Notes: generated by a model from the sequence alone, not told the origin. A DNA stretch of 64,000 nucleotides from Nonomuraea aurantiaca (GCF_020215705.1 NZ_JAIWNB010000014.1:124001-188000); one strand, 5' to 3'; shown: positions 7,900 to 17,314, numbered from the stretch's first letter. Translations and numbers: made by a program.

Positions 7900-8916
7900 G
7901 TGCGTAGTTACGGTCGGCGGAAGGTGCTGGCGCTCGCCGCCGGCCTGCTGGCCGCGGCGGTCGGCTGCTCGGCCGCGCCACAATCCGAGCCCAGTCAGGT
8001 GGCGGCGACCACGGCGAAGCCCGTGACCCCGACACCCTCGGCGGAGACCCCGCTGATCACGCCGGCCGACGCGGCCAAGGCGTTCGCCACGTTCACCGCC
8101 ACCGACGACCTGCTGCGGGCCGGAGGCGATCTACGGCTGGCGATGCAGCTGACCCGCGACGCGGAGGCCCAACTCACCTCTGCCGCGTTCCTGTCGACGG
8201 GCAACCGGCCGCCGCGCTACACGTGGGGTGCGCCGACGCTGATCGTCCCGCGGTTCAAGCCGGGTGAGGCGGCGCCCTGGTTCACGGTGCTGGCCACGCG
8301 CAACGGCCATCCGACGCTGCTGACGTTCGCCAAGGACGACGACTGGCGGCTCAGCGCGGCGACGCAGCTGCTGCCGGGGCAGGACCCGCCCCGCATCCAG
8401 TTCGACGCGGAGGGCTACGCGACGGTGCTGGCGCCCGACGACAAGAGCATCACCATCAGCCCGCAGTTCATGGGCCCGCTGCACGCCACGGTGGCGGAGG
8501 CGGGCGAGACGGGCGTGGCGGCCGGCCTGATCGAACGGGGTCCCTACACCACGGACGTGGCGGAACAGATCACCACCGACCGGGAGCGGGCCAAGATCGG
8601 CGGGTTCAGCTACGACTCGATCTTCAGCGCGGGCGACTACCCGGTCTACGCGCTGCGCATGGTGGGCGGCGGGGCGCTGATCCAATACGCGATGACGCGC
8701 ACGACGACGACCACGGTGGAGACGGACAAGGCCGACTTCGTCCCGGTGCCTGAGTCGGCCCGCTGGCTCTATCACAACGACAAGGCGCGCCGCTTCCTGA
8801 AGACGACGGAGATCAACCAGTACGCGACGGTCGTCCCGCCGTCCGGCACCCCCACCCCGGCCGCCATCATCGCCCACACCGGCGCCCTCACCAAGGCCGT
8901 AGGCGGCGATCCCTAA
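7900..8916 (+). CDS. Lipoprotein of unknown function
   Basis: The 338-residue protein starts at GTG 7900. A short basic n-region and a hydrophobic stretch end in a lipobox (AAVGC, Cys23), so it should be anchored on the outer face of the membrane. A Pro/Thr/Ser-rich linker covers about 28-50, and the remaining roughly 290 residues form one folded-looking domain without catalytic motifs I recognise. It is divergent from prfB and followed 14 bases after its stop by a member of the dispersed repeat family described at 8931. Confidence 0.8.
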   Translation: MRSYGRRKVLALAAGLLAAAVGCSAAPQSEPSQVAATTAKPVTPTPSAETPLITPADAAKAFATFTATDDLLRAGGDLRLAMQLTRDAEAQLTSAAFLSTGNRPPRYTWGAPTLIVPRFKPGEAAPWFTVLATRNGHPTLLTFAKDDDWRLSAATQLLPGQDPPRIQFDAEGYATVLAPDDKSITISPQFMGPLHATVAEAGETGVAAGLIERGPYTTDVAEQITTDRERAKIGGFSYDSIFSAGDYPVYALRMVGGGALIQYAMTRTTTTTVETDKADFVPVPESARWLYHNDKARRFLKTTEINQYATVVPPSGTPTPAAIIAHTGALTKAVGGDP

Positions 8917-8930
8917 ACCCCCTTTTTTCT

Positions 8931-9141
8931 TTTACGGCAGGCACGGTGGGCCCCACCCGCCGTACGGGGCTGGGGCCTGTCCAGGGGCACGCTCCTCCGG
9001 TGGAGGTGGCTTGGCGCCGTTACGTGCGCATTCTTGGCCCCGGCCGTGGTCGTCCCTAACCCACCGCACAGAGTCGGGACACGCTGCTCCCGTTGATGTG
9101 GCTGAGCGCCGTGACGTGCGTCTTCTTGGCCATGGCCTTCC
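8931..9141 (+). repeat. Post-stop dispersed repeat, copy 1
   Basis: The element begins TTTACGGCAGGC and contains GGTGGGCCCCACC and CCAGGGGCACGCTCC. It then has two internal versions of a segment ending in GTGACGTGCGTCTTCTTGGCC. It aligns over its whole length with the reverse strand of 10425-10668, and its first half aligns with 52843-52958. It starts 14 bases after the lipoprotein stop in the same orientation. No transposase is associated and no gene is supported in the interval. Confidence 0.8.
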
Positions 9142-9159
9142 CACACACAGTGGTGGTCG

Positions 9160-9548
9160 CTACGCGAAGGTCTCCCGTAGGCGTTGGAGGGCCTTGTGGG
9201 AGGGGGTGCCGGGGGCGGCGGTGTAGAGGACCAGGCGTTGGTCCGCGCCGGCTATGGGGAGGAAGTCGCAGTCGAGCTCGATGGGGCCTGCGATGGGGTG
9301 GGTCATGTGCTTCGTCAGGGTGCGCTGGACCTCGATGTCACGGGTCGCCCACAGCTCGGCGAAAAGGGGGCTGCGCTCTTTCAGGTCGTCGACCAGGGTT
9401 CTGATGTCGGCGTCCCCTGGGTAGCGGCCGGTGGCTCGGAGGTCGGCCACGCACTTGCGGGCGAGTTGGAGCTTGTCGGCCGGCGCGGCCTGCTCGCCGA
9501 AGAGCCAGCGCAGCGTGTTGCGTTCCCGGGGTGGCGTCTCTGACAGGG
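9160..9548 (-). pseudogene. Truncated MmyB-type XRE regulator, C-terminal fragment
   Basis: The minus-strand frame reads ETPPRERNTLRWLFGEQ..., then RATGRYPGDADIRTLVDDL, ERSPLFAELWATRDIE and GPIELDCDFLPIAGADQRLV to the stop at 9160. This is the ligand-binding C-terminal domain of MmyB-family XRE regulators. The N-terminal helix-turn-helix and the first part of the sensor are missing. The frame upstream of about 9548 is unrelated, and the NmrA-like gene starts there on the other strand. It is a decayed regulator, probably cut when the neighbouring gene arrived. Confidence 0.75.
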
Positions 9549-9596
9549 CCTGGCGGTGCCTACCCGCCCGGTACGGCCCCCGACCAGCATGTCCGC

Positions 9597-10421
9597 ATGA
9601 CGATCCTGGTAACCGGAGCCCGTGGACACGTGGCCCGGAGTCTCATACGACAGCTCCTGGCGGCCGGCGAGCGGGTCCGCGCCGCCAGCAAAGATCCCGC
9701 CGCCACCCACCTGCCCACCGGCGTGGACGTGGTCGACGCGGGCAGTGCGGCACTCGCGCTGGACGGCGTCGACCGGATGTTCCTCTACGCCGACCGGCAG
9801 GGGCTGGACGCCTTCCTGGCGAAGGCCCGCGAGGCCGGAGTGCGCCACGTCGTCCTCCTGTCGGCCGCTCTGGCGGACCCCACGGCCTCGGACGCGATCG
9901 CCCGCATGCACGGCGTGGCGGAAGAGTCGGTCACCGCCTCAGGGCTCTCCTGGACCGCCCTGCGCCCCGGCAGCTTCGCCACCAACACCCTCGGATGGGC
10001 GCCGAAGATCATCGCGGAAGGCAGGGTCACCAGCCCGTTCCCTGACACCCACTCGGCTCCCATCCACGAAGCCGACATAGCCGAAATCGCGCTGAAGGCC
10101 CTGACAGAAGATGGCCATGAGAACACCGTCTACAAGTTGACCGGCCCCGAGTCCCTCACCCAACGCGACCAGATGAACACGATCGCGCGAGTGATCGGCA
10201 AGCCGATCGAGTGGCACCTACAGGACATGGAAGCCCACCGCCAGGCTCTGTCCAGCTGGGGCTCACCGGAAGTAGTGGAGTCACTCGTTCAAAACTCCAT
10301 AGCGGCCATAAACACCCCAGAAACGCCATCAACCACATTCGCTGACCTAACCGGCAAACCCTCAAGAACCTTCGCCCAGTGGACAGAGGACCACAAGCAC
10401 GCCTTCACGGCCACAAACTAG
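9597..10421 (+). CDS. NmrA-like NAD(P)-binding protein
   Basis: The 274-residue protein starts MTILVTGARGHVARSLI, a Rossmann dinucleotide loop of the GxxGxxA type used by atypical short-chain reductases (NmrA/HSCARG, NAD(P)H:quinone reductase-like). A catalytic Tyr-x3-Lys is not evident, so a redox-sensing or quinone-reductase role is more likely than a classical dehydrogenase. Longer in-frame upstream codons exist but overlap the MmyB remnant and lack family similarity. MmyB-type regulators often sit beside such redox genes, so the remnant may have been its regulator. Confidence 0.85.
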   Translation: MTILVTGARGHVARSLIRQLLAAGERVRAASKDPAATHLPTGVDVVDAGSAALALDGVDRMFLYADRQGLDAFLAKAREAGVRHVVLLSAALADPTASDAIARMHGVAEESVTASGLSWTALRPGSFATNTLGWAPKIIAEGRVTSPFPDTHSAPIHEADIAEIALKALTEDGHENTVYKLTGPESLTQRDQMNTIARVIGKPIEWHLQDMEAHRQALSSWGSPEVVESLVQNSIAAINTPETPSTTFADLTGKPSRTFAQWTEDHKHAFTATN

Positions 10422-10424
10422 CCA

Positions 10425-10668
10425 GACGTCGAGGCCAAGACGCGACCACGGTCGGGGTCAAGAACGCGCGCGTCACAGCGCCCAGCCACCCCACCAGAGC
10501 AGCGTGCCCCGGGACGGGGGTCCGGCTCTGTGCGGTGGGTGGGGAGTGACCACGGCCGGGGCCAAGAAGACGCACGTCACGACGCCCAGCCACCCCCACC
10601 GGAGGAGCGTGCCCCTGGACAGGCCCCAGCACCGTGCGGCGACTGGGGCCCACCGGGCCTGCCGTAAA
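10425..10668 (-). repeat. Post-stop dispersed repeat, copy 2
   Basis: Read on the minus strand it starts TTTACGGCAGGCCCGGTGGG about 23 bases after the stop of the NAD-GDH gene and in the same direction as that gene. It aligns with 8931-9141 for over 200 bases, including the internal duplicated module (CGGGGCACGCTGCTC ... GGTGGCTGGGCGC). Differences are scattered substitutions and small indels. It fills the space between the convergent NmrA-like and GDH genes. Confidence 0.8.
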
Positions 10669-10691
10669 GGATGGAAAAGCTCTGAAAGCGA

Positions 10692-13600
10692 TCAGCCCTC
10701 GGTGTGGGGAAGGCTGCTTGAGGCGACGAGTGTGCGGATCGCGCGGAGGGCCACGGAAAGCGTCGCGAGGTCGAAGTTGTCGCTTTCCCAGATTTCCGAG
10801 AGCGTCTGACGGGCTCGGTGGACCGCCGCCGAGTTCGCCTCCGTCCAGCGGGCCAGTCGCTCCTCCGGAGACAGCCCAGGCGTGCTGTGGGCCAGCACAT
10901 CGCGGGTCAGCGAGGCGTGGGCCGCGTACAGGTCGTCCCTGAGTGCCGCCCGCGCCATCGAGTTCCAGCGGTTGTCACGCGGCAGCGCGATCACCCGCTC
11001 CCTGAGGAGGGCCAGCTGGAGGCGGTCGGCGAGGTCGAAGTACACCTCCGCCGCCTCGTTGACCGGACGACCCGTGAGCGACGAGATCTCCACCAGGTCG
11101 AACGTCGAATAGGCGGGCACCATGGCCGCCACCCGCTCCGCGAGGTCCAGCGGCACGCCGCGGGCCGCGAAGGAGTCGCGGCGCTCCTCGAAGGCCGCCA
11201 GGTCGGGCCCGGCGAGCAGCTTCGGGATGTGGCCGAGCAGGCCGTTCACGCCCTTGACGAAGAAGCTCACCGACCCGGCCAGGTCGAGCGGCGGGCGGCG
11301 GTTGCCGAGCAGCCAGCGCGTGCCGCGTTCGGCCAGCTTCCTGGCCTCCAGCAGCATCGCGATCTGGATCGACGTGTCGGCCTTGTTGTCCAGCGCTTCC
11401 ACCGCGCGGTGGAAGCTGGCCAGGTCGAACACCTCGCGGGCGACGAGGTAGGCGCGGACGATGTCGGGCGTCGAGGCCCCGGTCTCCTCGCTGAAGCGGA
11501 ACATGAACGTGGTGCCCATCGAGTTGACCAGCTCGTTCACCACGCAGGTGGTGATGATCTCGCGGCGCAGCGGATGAGCGTCCATGTACGGCCGGAACCG
11601 TTCGCGCAACGCCGACGGGAAGTACGACACCAGCCACGAGGCCAGATACGGGTCGTCGGGCAGGTCGGAGGCGAGCAGCTCCGCGTCGGCCACCAGCTTG
11701 GTGTAGGCCAGCAGCACCGAGAACTCCGGCGCCGTCAGGCCCAGCCGGGCCTGGCGGCGTTCGGCCAGCGTCTTGTCGGAGGGCAGGAACTCCAGCTCCC
11801 GGTTGACCAACCCGTCACGCTCCAGGCGCCGCAGATAGCGGGAGTGGATGTGAAGCATCTCGGGGGCCTGGGCGCGGGTCGCGGCCAGCACCACGTTCTG
11901 GGCGTAGTTGTCGCGCAGCACCAGGTCGGCGACCTCGTCGGTCATCGAGGTGAAGACCTGGTTGCGCTGCTTGTCGGTCAGCTCGCCGTCGCGGACGACC
12001 TGGTCGAGCAGGATCTTGATGTTCACCTCGTGGTCGGAGGTGTCGACCCCGGCCGAGTTGTCGATGAAGTCGGTGTTGACCAGCCCGCCGCCGCGCGCGA
12101 ACTCGATGCGGGCCAGCTGGGTGAACCCCAGATTGCCGCCCTCGCCGATGACCTTGCAGCGCAGCTCCGCGGCGTCGACCCGGAGCGGGTCGTTGGCCTT
12201 GTCGCCCACGTCGGCGTCGGACTCGGTGCTCGCCTTGACATAGGTGCCGATGCCGCCGTTCCACAGCAGATCCACGGGGGCCCGGAGGATGGCGCTGATC
12301 AGGTCGTTCGGCGCCATCGAGGTGATCGCCGCGGGGATGGAGAGCGCCTCGCGGATCTGCGGCGTGATCTGGATGGACTTGGCCGTACGCGGGTAGACGC
12401 CGCCACCCGCCGAGATCAGCTGGGTGTCGTAGTCCGCCCAGGAGCTGCGGGGCAGCTCGAAGAGCCGTTGCCGCTCGGCGAAGCTACGGGCGGTGTCGGG
12501 GTCGGGGTCGATGAAGATGTGGCGGTGGTCGAAGGCGGCCACCAGCCGGATGTGCGGCGACAGCAGCATGCCGTTGCCGAACACGTCGCCCGACATGTCG
12601 CCGATGCCGGCCACGGTGAAGTCGGTGGTCTGTATGTCGGTCCCGATCGTGCGGAAGTGGTACTTGACCGACTCCCAGGCGCCGCGCGCGGTGATGCCCA
12701 TCGCCTTGTGGTCGTAGCCGATCGAGCCGCCGGAGGCGAAGGCGTCGCCGAGCCAGAAGCCGTACTCCTTGGCCACGCTGTTGGCGATGTCGGAGAAGGT
12801 GGCGGTGCCCTTGTCGGCGGCGACCACCAGGTAGGGGTCGTCGCCGTCGTGCCTGACCACCTCCGGCGGGGGCACCACCTTGCCGTCGACCAGGTTGTCG
12901 GTGACATCGAGCAGCCCGGAGATGAACGTCCGGTAGCACGCCACGCCCTCGGCGAGCATCTCCTCCCGCCCTCCGCCCACAGGCGGACGTTTTACGACAA
13001 ATCCGCCCTTGGACCCAGTGGGCACGATAACGGTATTTTTCACCATCTGGGCTTTGACCAGGCCGAGGATCTCCGTCCGGAAGTCCTCCATCCGGTCCGA
13101 CCACCGCAGCCCGCCTCTGGCCACCTTGCCGAAGCGCAGGTGCACGCCCTCGACCCGGGCCGAGTACACGAAGATCTCGTACTTCGGCCGCGGCAGCGGC
13201 AGCACGCTGATCGCCTGCGGGTCGAACTTCAGCGAGATGTACGGCTTGCGGCGCCCGCCGACGGTCTGGAAGTAGTTGGTACGCAGCGTCGCCTGGATCA
13301 TCTCCAGGTACGCCCGCAGGATCCGGTCCTCGTCGAGCGAGGCGACCTCGTCGAGCGCGCCCAGGATCTCCTCGTTGAGCGCGTCGGTCAGGTCGGCCCG
13401 CACATCGTCGCCGCGCCGGGGGTCGAGCCGCGCCTCGAACAGCCGCACCAGCAGCCGGGCCAGCCGCACGTTGCCCGTCAGCACCCGCTCCATGTAGCGC
13501 TGGGAGAAGGCGGAGCCCGCCTGGCGCAGGTATTGGGCGTAGACGCGCAGGATCTCGACCTGCTCCCAGGTCAGTCCGGCCCGCAGGATGAGGGCGTTGA

Positions 13601-15563
13601 AGTTGTCGGCCTGGACCTCGCCCTTCCACAGCGCGGTGAGGCCGTCCTGGAAGAGCCGCTTGAAGTCCTTCCTGTCGACCTCCTCGTTCGGCGTGTAGCG
13701 CAGCCCGAAGTCGTAGATCCAGGCGTTCTTGGTGGCGGGGTCGTTGTCCCGGTCGATCTCGTACGGCCGCTCGTCCACGACCTCGACGCCGAGCCGCTGG
13801 ATCAGCGGGAGCGCCCGCGACAGCGAGATGGGCGTGCCCAGTTTATAGATCTTCAGCCGCCGCTCGCCCTCGGCCGCGTCATAGGGCTCGTAGAGGTTGA
13901 GGCCGATCTCGTTCTCATCAGCGCCGACCAGCTCCTCCAGGCGGCGCAGGTCCACCACGGCCATCTGCGGAGGGAAGTCGGCCTTGTAGCCCTCGGGAAA
14001 GGCCGACTGGTAGCGCCTGCTCAGCTGGGGGGCCTCCACCTCGGAGGTCTGCTCCGCCAGCGCCGCGGCCAGGTCGTCCTCCCAGGACCGGGTGATCGCG
14101 GCCAGCCGCGACTCGAGCTCCTGCACGTCGACGCTCGGCGGCGGCAGCTGCCGGCCGCGCTCGCCGCGGATGACCACGTGCAGCCGGGCCAGGGCGGACT
14201 CGCCGATCATCGCGCTGTAGTCGAGCGTCTTGCCGCCCAGCGCCTTGAGCAGGAGCTCCTGCATCTTGTAGCGCACCTGAGTGGTGTAGCGGTCGCGCGG
14301 CAGGTAGATCAGGCAGGAGATGTAGCGGCCGTAGTCGTCGCGGCGCAGGAACAGCTTGACCTGCTTGCGCTCGCGCAGCCGCAGCACGCCGAGCGCGATC
14401 GGCAGGAGCTGGTCGAGCGAGGTCTGGAAGAGCTCGTCACGCGGGAAGGTCTCCAGGATCTCGATCAGGTCCTTGCCGTCGTGGCTGTCGGGGGCCAGCC
14501 CGGCCTGCTCCAGCACGTCGGCGAGCTTGCGCCTGAGCACCGGGATCCTGGAGATCGACTCGCTGTAGGCCACGTGCGTGAACAGGCCGAGGAAGCGGCG
14601 CTCGCCGATCACCTCGCCCTCCGGCGAGAACAGCTTCACCCCGATGTAGTCGAGGTAGGCCGCGCGGTGCACGGTCGCCCGGGAGTTGGCCTTGGTGATG
14701 ATCAGCAGTTGCTTCTCGCGCGCCTTGGCGCGCACCTCGGGGGGAAGCACGGAGAAGCTCTCCGAGCCGATCTTGTCGTCCCGCAGGATGCCCAGCGCCG
14801 CGCCGGGCAGCGCGCGCAGCGCGTCGCCCTCGTCGGTGTGCTCCAGGCGGTACTCGCGGTAGCCGAGGAAGGTGAAGTGCCCGTCGGCGAGCCAGCGCAG
14901 CAGGTCGAGGCTGTCCTCGACCTCCGCGGGCTCCAGCGGCGGCGGGTTCAGCGTGAGGTCCTCGGCGGTCTGTACGGCCACCCCCCGCATCTTCCTGAAG
15001 TCCTCGACCGCCTGCCGCACGTCGGACAGGACCCGCTGGAGGTCGGCCTCCAGCTGCCTGAGCACCTCGGGGTCGGACTGCCGGTCGATCTCGAAGTGCA
15101 TCCAGGACTCGACCAGCATCTGGCCGGTGACGTCCTCCTGGCCCCGGCCGAGCATCTTGCCGGTCATGTCACGGCGTACCCGCATCTGCGGGTGGACCAC
15201 CAGATAGGTGTTGATGTCATGCCTGGCGAGCTCCATCGTCACCGAGTCGACCAGGAAGGACATGTCGTCGGTGACCACCTCCACCACGGAATGTCCGGGG
15301 TCCCACCCGTTCTCCTCGAGGGTCGGCGTGTAGACGCGGACCACTGCCCGGCCCTGGGGGCGTACCTCGGCCAGCTGCTTCTGCGACATCGCCGGGCCGT
15401 ACACGTCAACGGGGCTGCGGTCGAGCAGGTCCTCCGGCGCGATGTGCCGGTAGTAGACGCGCAGGAAGGCCAGTGCGTCCTCGGGGCTCACATGGTCGCT
15501 GCCCACCGCGCATCGTTGCGCGGCTCGCTGGAGCAACTCATCCTTGGCCTCGTCGAGCGGCAT
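10692..15563 (-). CDS. gdh: NAD-dependent glutamate dehydrogenase, large (GDH180) type
   Basis: The 1623-residue protein belongs to the very large NAD-GDH class known from Streptomyces and mycobacteria, which converts glutamate to 2-oxoglutarate and ammonium. About 700 N-terminal residues form the regulatory region. The catalytic core follows, with substrate-site sequence KVARGGLRWSDRMEDFRTEI then QMVKNTVIVPTGSKGGFVVK, and a nucleotide-binding stretch VAGIGDMSGDVFGNGML. The start is MPLDEAKDELLQ, preceded by GGAGTGAGAGCGAA. It follows the tryptophan dioxygenase gene by 38 bases on the same strand, so co-transcription is possible. A 1588-codon open frame lies antisense to it, an expected by-product of strong GC3 bias. 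Confidence 0.97.
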   Translation of the reverse strand: MPLDEAKDELLQRAAQRCAVGSDHVSPEDALAFLRVYYRHIAPEDLLDRSPVDVYGPAMSQKQLAEVRPQGRAVVRVYTPTLEENGWDPGHSVVEVVTDDMSFLVDSVTMELARHDINTYLVVHPQMRVRRDMTGKMLGRGQEDVTGQMLVESWMHFEIDRQSDPEVLRQLEADLQRVLSDVRQAVEDFRKMRGVAVQTAEDLTLNPPPLEPAEVEDSLDLLRWLADGHFTFLGYREYRLEHTDEGDALRALPGAALGILRDDKIGSESFSVLPPEVRAKAREKQLLIITKANSRATVHRAAYLDYIGVKLFSPEGEVIGERRFLGLFTHVAYSESISRIPVLRRKLADVLEQAGLAPDSHDGKDLIEILETFPRDELFQTSLDQLLPIALGVLRLRERKQVKLFLRRDDYGRYISCLIYLPRDRYTTQVRYKMQELLLKALGGKTLDYSAMIGESALARLHVVIRGERGRQLPPPSVDVQELESRLAAITRSWEDDLAAALAEQTSEVEAPQLSRRYQSAFPEGYKADFPPQMAVVDLRRLEELVGADENEIGLNLYEPYDAAEGERRLKIYKLGTPISLSRALPLIQRLGVEVVDERPYEIDRDNDPATKNAWIYDFGLRYTPNEEVDRKDFKRLFQDGLTALWKGEVQADNFNALILRAGLTWEQVEILRVYAQYLRQAGSAFSQRYMERVLTGNVRLARLLVRLFEARLDPRRGDDVRADLTDALNEEILGALDEVASLDEDRILRAYLEMIQATLRTNYFQTVGGRRKPYISLKFDPQAISVLPLPRPKYEIFVYSARVEGVHLRFGKVARGGLRWSDRMEDFRTEILGLVKAQMVKNTVIVPTGSKGGFVVKRPPVGGGREEMLAEGVACYRTFISGLLDVTDNLVDGKVVPPPEVVRHDGDDPYLVVAADKGTATFSDIANSVAKEYGFWLGDAFASGGSIGYDHKAMGITARGAWESVKYHFRTIGTDIQTTDFTVAGIGDMSGDVFGNGMLLSPHIRLVAAFDHRHIFIDPDPDTARSFAERQRLFELPRSSWADYDTQLISAGGGVYPRTAKSIQITPQIREALSIPAAITSMAPNDLISAILRAPVDLLWNGGIGTYVKASTESDADVGDKANDPLRVDAAELRCKVIGEGGNLGFTQLARIEFARGGGLVNTDFIDNSAGVDTSDHEVNIKILLDQVVRDGELTDKQRNQVFTSMTDEVADLVLRDNYAQNVVLAATRAQAPEMLHIHSRYLRRLERDGLVNRELEFLPSDKTLAERRQARLGLTAPEFSVLLAYTKLVADAELLASDLPDDPYLASWLVSYFPSALRERFRPYMDAHPLRREIITTCVVNELVNSMGTTFMFRFSEETGASTPDIVRAYLVAREVFDLASFHRAVEALDNKADTSIQIAMLLEARKLAERGTRWLLGNRRPPLDLAGSVSFFVKGVNGLLGHIPKLLAGPDLAAFEERRDSFAARGVPLDLAERVAAMVPAYSTFDLVEISSLTGRPVNEAAEVYFDLADRLQLALLRERVIALPRDNRWNSMARAALRDDLYAAHASLTRDVLAHSTPGLSPEERLARWTEANSAAVHRARQTLSEIWESDNFDLATLSVALRAIRTLVASSSLPHTEG

Positions 15564-15601
15564 TTCGCTCTCACTCCTTTGTGAGGGTTCGCCATGGCTT
15601 G

Positions 15602-16405
15602 TCACAGCCAGGCCCTTAGTTCCCACAACAGTGGGAAGTAGTGCAGGCGGGTCCTACCTCGCAGGTAGGGGGCACCCGTCGAGCCGCCGGTGCCCGACTT
15701 GGTGCCGATCTGCCGTTCGACCATCTGCACGTGGCGGGTCCGCCACTGGGCGGCGGTCTCGTCGTGGGTCAGCAGATCTTCGGCCAGTTGCCACAGGTCG
15801 TCGTGCGACCCGCGATCCCTCGCCACGGCCAGCAGCGTGCCCATGATCTCGTCGTCGGAGACCGGCAGCCCACGCTGGGAAAGGGCGGTGACATAAGCAT
15901 CCCACAGCGTCGGCTCGGCCAGCCGACGGCGCAGCCTGCCGAGCTCGGCTTCGTCGGCGTCCCTGAGCCGGCCGAGGTAGCTCGGATCCTTCAGGCCAGA
16001 CAGGAACTCCAGCTCGCGGAACTGCACCGACTGGAAGCCACTCGCCGGGGAGAGCCTGGCCCGGAACTCCAGAAAGTCCTGGGGCGTCATAGTCTCCAGC
16101 ACGTCGACCTGCTCGATCAGCACCCGCTCCACCGCGTGCACCCGCTTGAACACGTGCCTGGCCTGCCAGAGCTCGCCGTTGAACATGGCTTCGCGGCCGG
16201 CCTCCAGCTCGTGCAGCAGCAGTTTGAACCAGAGCTCGTAGACCTGGTGGATGGTGATGAACAGCAGCTCGTCAGGCGCCTGCGACTGCGGCCGTTGCTG
16301 GGCGAGCAACTCGGGCAGGCGTAGATAGCCGCCGTAGGAGAGCCGGCCGCCCTCCTCGCCGAATCGCCTGTCGGGAGGAACGGCCGCATCACCGTCGATG
16401 CCCAC
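15602..16405 (-). CDS. kynA: Tryptophan 2,3-dioxygenase
   Basis: This haem enzyme opens the indole ring of tryptophan to N-formylkynurenine. The 267-residue sequence has FITIHQVYELWFK with the distal His (His53), FQSVQFRELEFLSG, and the C-terminal signature RHVQMVERQIGTKSGTGGST followed by GAPYL. The start is GTG 16405, preceded by GGGGAGGTGTTCG; a longer frame to 16471 lacks family similarity. No other kynurenine gene lies nearby. The downstream neighbour is NAD-GDH, suggesting a shared amino-acid catabolic role. Confidence 0.95.
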   Translation of the reverse strand: MGIDGDAAVPPDRRFGEEGGRLSYGGYLRLPELLAQQRPQSQAPDELLFITIHQVYELWFKLLLHELEAGREAMFNGELWQARHVFKRVHAVERVLIEQVDVLETMTPQDFLEFRARLSPASGFQSVQFRELEFLSGLKDPSYLGRLRDADEAELGRLRRRLAEPTLWDAYVTALSQRGLPVSDDEIMGTLLAVARDRGSHDDLWQLAEDLLTHDETAAQWRTRHVQMVERQIGTKSGTGGSTGAPYLRGRTRLHYFPLLWELRAWL

Positions 16406-16489
16406 CGAACACCTCCCCAAGCCGCCCGGTCTGCTCGACCGGGCGTACACGCCTCGCCGTACCGATATCACCCGAAAAGGGGAAAAAGG

Positions 16490-16687
16490 TCAACGTGACA
16501 TCGACATCGGCGGGTCGTCCTCAGCGGCTGAGGGCAGGTGTTTGAGCTCGTCGAGCCGGCTCGGAATCTCGGCCATGTCCTGGAGCTCCGCCTGGCACCT
16601 TGCGCATGTGTCGAGGTGGCGCTCGAACTCCTCCAGCTCCTCTTCATCGAGGACACCGAGGACGTAGGCGGCCACCCCTTCATGCAT
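16490..16687 (-). CDS. Zinc-finger anti-sigma factor
   Basis: The 65-residue protein contains HLDTCARC, the H-x3-C-x2-C core of the anti-sigma zinc-binding domain, in a helical context (AAYVLGVLDEEELEEFERHL). It has no membrane segment, so it is cytoplasmic and could respond to a soluble or redox signal. Its ATG overlaps the stop of the sigma gene by one base (TAATG), the usual arrangement for a cognate pair. Confidence 0.9.
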   Translation of the reverse strand: MHEGVAAYVLGVLDEEELEEFERHLDTCARCQAELQDMAEIPSRLDELKHLPSAAEDDPPMSMSR

Positions 16688-17241
16688 TACCCGGCTACCC
16701 CCTTGTCCCGCAGAAGCACACGGAGAGCCCGGATCCCGTAGTAGAGCCTGGACTTCACCGTGCCCGGCGGGATCCCCAGAATCTCCGCCGCTTCATTTAT
16801 CGTACGGTCCCGAAGGTAGGTCTGCTCAATGACTTCCCGGTGTTCTTCTGACAGGCTCCGCAGCGCGTCAGCGACCACCATGGCCGAGAGCGCCCGCTCC
16901 GAGCCGTCAGGGACCGCCAACATGTCGACTTCCGGCGGTTCGACCTCGTGCGGCCGAACACTCTTACGCCGGCGACCGTCGATGACGATACGGCGGGCCA
17001 CTGTCAGTAGCCATGCCCAGATGAGGCTGGGCTCCCATTGAAGTCTTGCCGAGTGACGCCAGGCTCTAACGATCGTCTCTTGAACGACGTCTTCGGCCCA
17101 TTGAAGATCGTTCCCGGTCGACTTGCGTACGTGGCGCAGCAGAGGGCCGCCGAACTCCTGGTAGAGCACCGCAATGCGGTGTTCCGCCTCGGCATCCGTA
17201 CTCTCTAACTTGCCGGCGAGATGACCTAGCACGGGGCACAT
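16687..17241 (-). CDS. ECF-type RNA polymerase sigma factor
   Basis: The 184-residue protein has sigma region 2 (EDVVQETIVRAWR, core-binding and -10 recognition) and region 4 (LSEEHREVIEQTYLRDRTINE then AAEILGIPPGTVKSRLYYG, the -35 recognition helix). The start MCPVLGHLAG is preceded by GAAGGTG; a longer frame to 17457 crosses the divergent gene and is discarded. The anti-sigma gene is translationally coupled. The divergent envelope redox operon starts about 75 bases away and is the obvious candidate target. Confidence 0.93.
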   Translation of the reverse strand: MCPVLGHLAGKLESTDAEAEHRIAVLYQEFGGPLLRHVRKSTGNDLQWAEDVVQETIVRAWRHSARLQWEPSLIWAWLLTVARRIVIDGRRRKSVRPHEVEPPEVDMLAVPDGSERALSAMVVADALRSLSEEHREVIEQTYLRDRTINEAAEILGIPPGTVKSRLYYGIRALRVLLRDKGVAG

Positions 17242-17253
17242 CTTTACACCTTC

Positions 17254-17282
17254 GTTATCACTCCGGTAGCCACTCCGATAAC
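17254..17282. promoter_or_regulatory. Inverted repeat in the sigma / DUF4142 divergent region
   Basis: GTTATC (17254-17259) and GATAAC (17277-17282) flank 17 bases in the short gap between the divergent sigma and DUF4142 genes. It begins 13 bases upstream of the sigma start. It could be an operator or a structure in the leader. No clean ECF -35/-10 pair could be assigned. Confidence 0.35.
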
Positions 17283-17314
17283 TCCAGTCATTTCTGACTA
17301 TTCCGACCCCGTGA

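Noticed and set aside
8931..9141. Insertion sequence or transposon
   Set aside because: No transposase frame, no terminal inverted repeats and no target duplication could be seen. The three copies are better described as a short dispersed repeat family.
10818..15584. 1588-codon open frame antisense to the NAD-GDH gene
   Set aside because: It mirrors the GDH gene codon by codon (third-position GC bias leaves few stops on the opposite strand). It has no ribosome site and its composition is Arg/Gly/Val/His-rich. The sense strand encodes an unmistakable enzyme.
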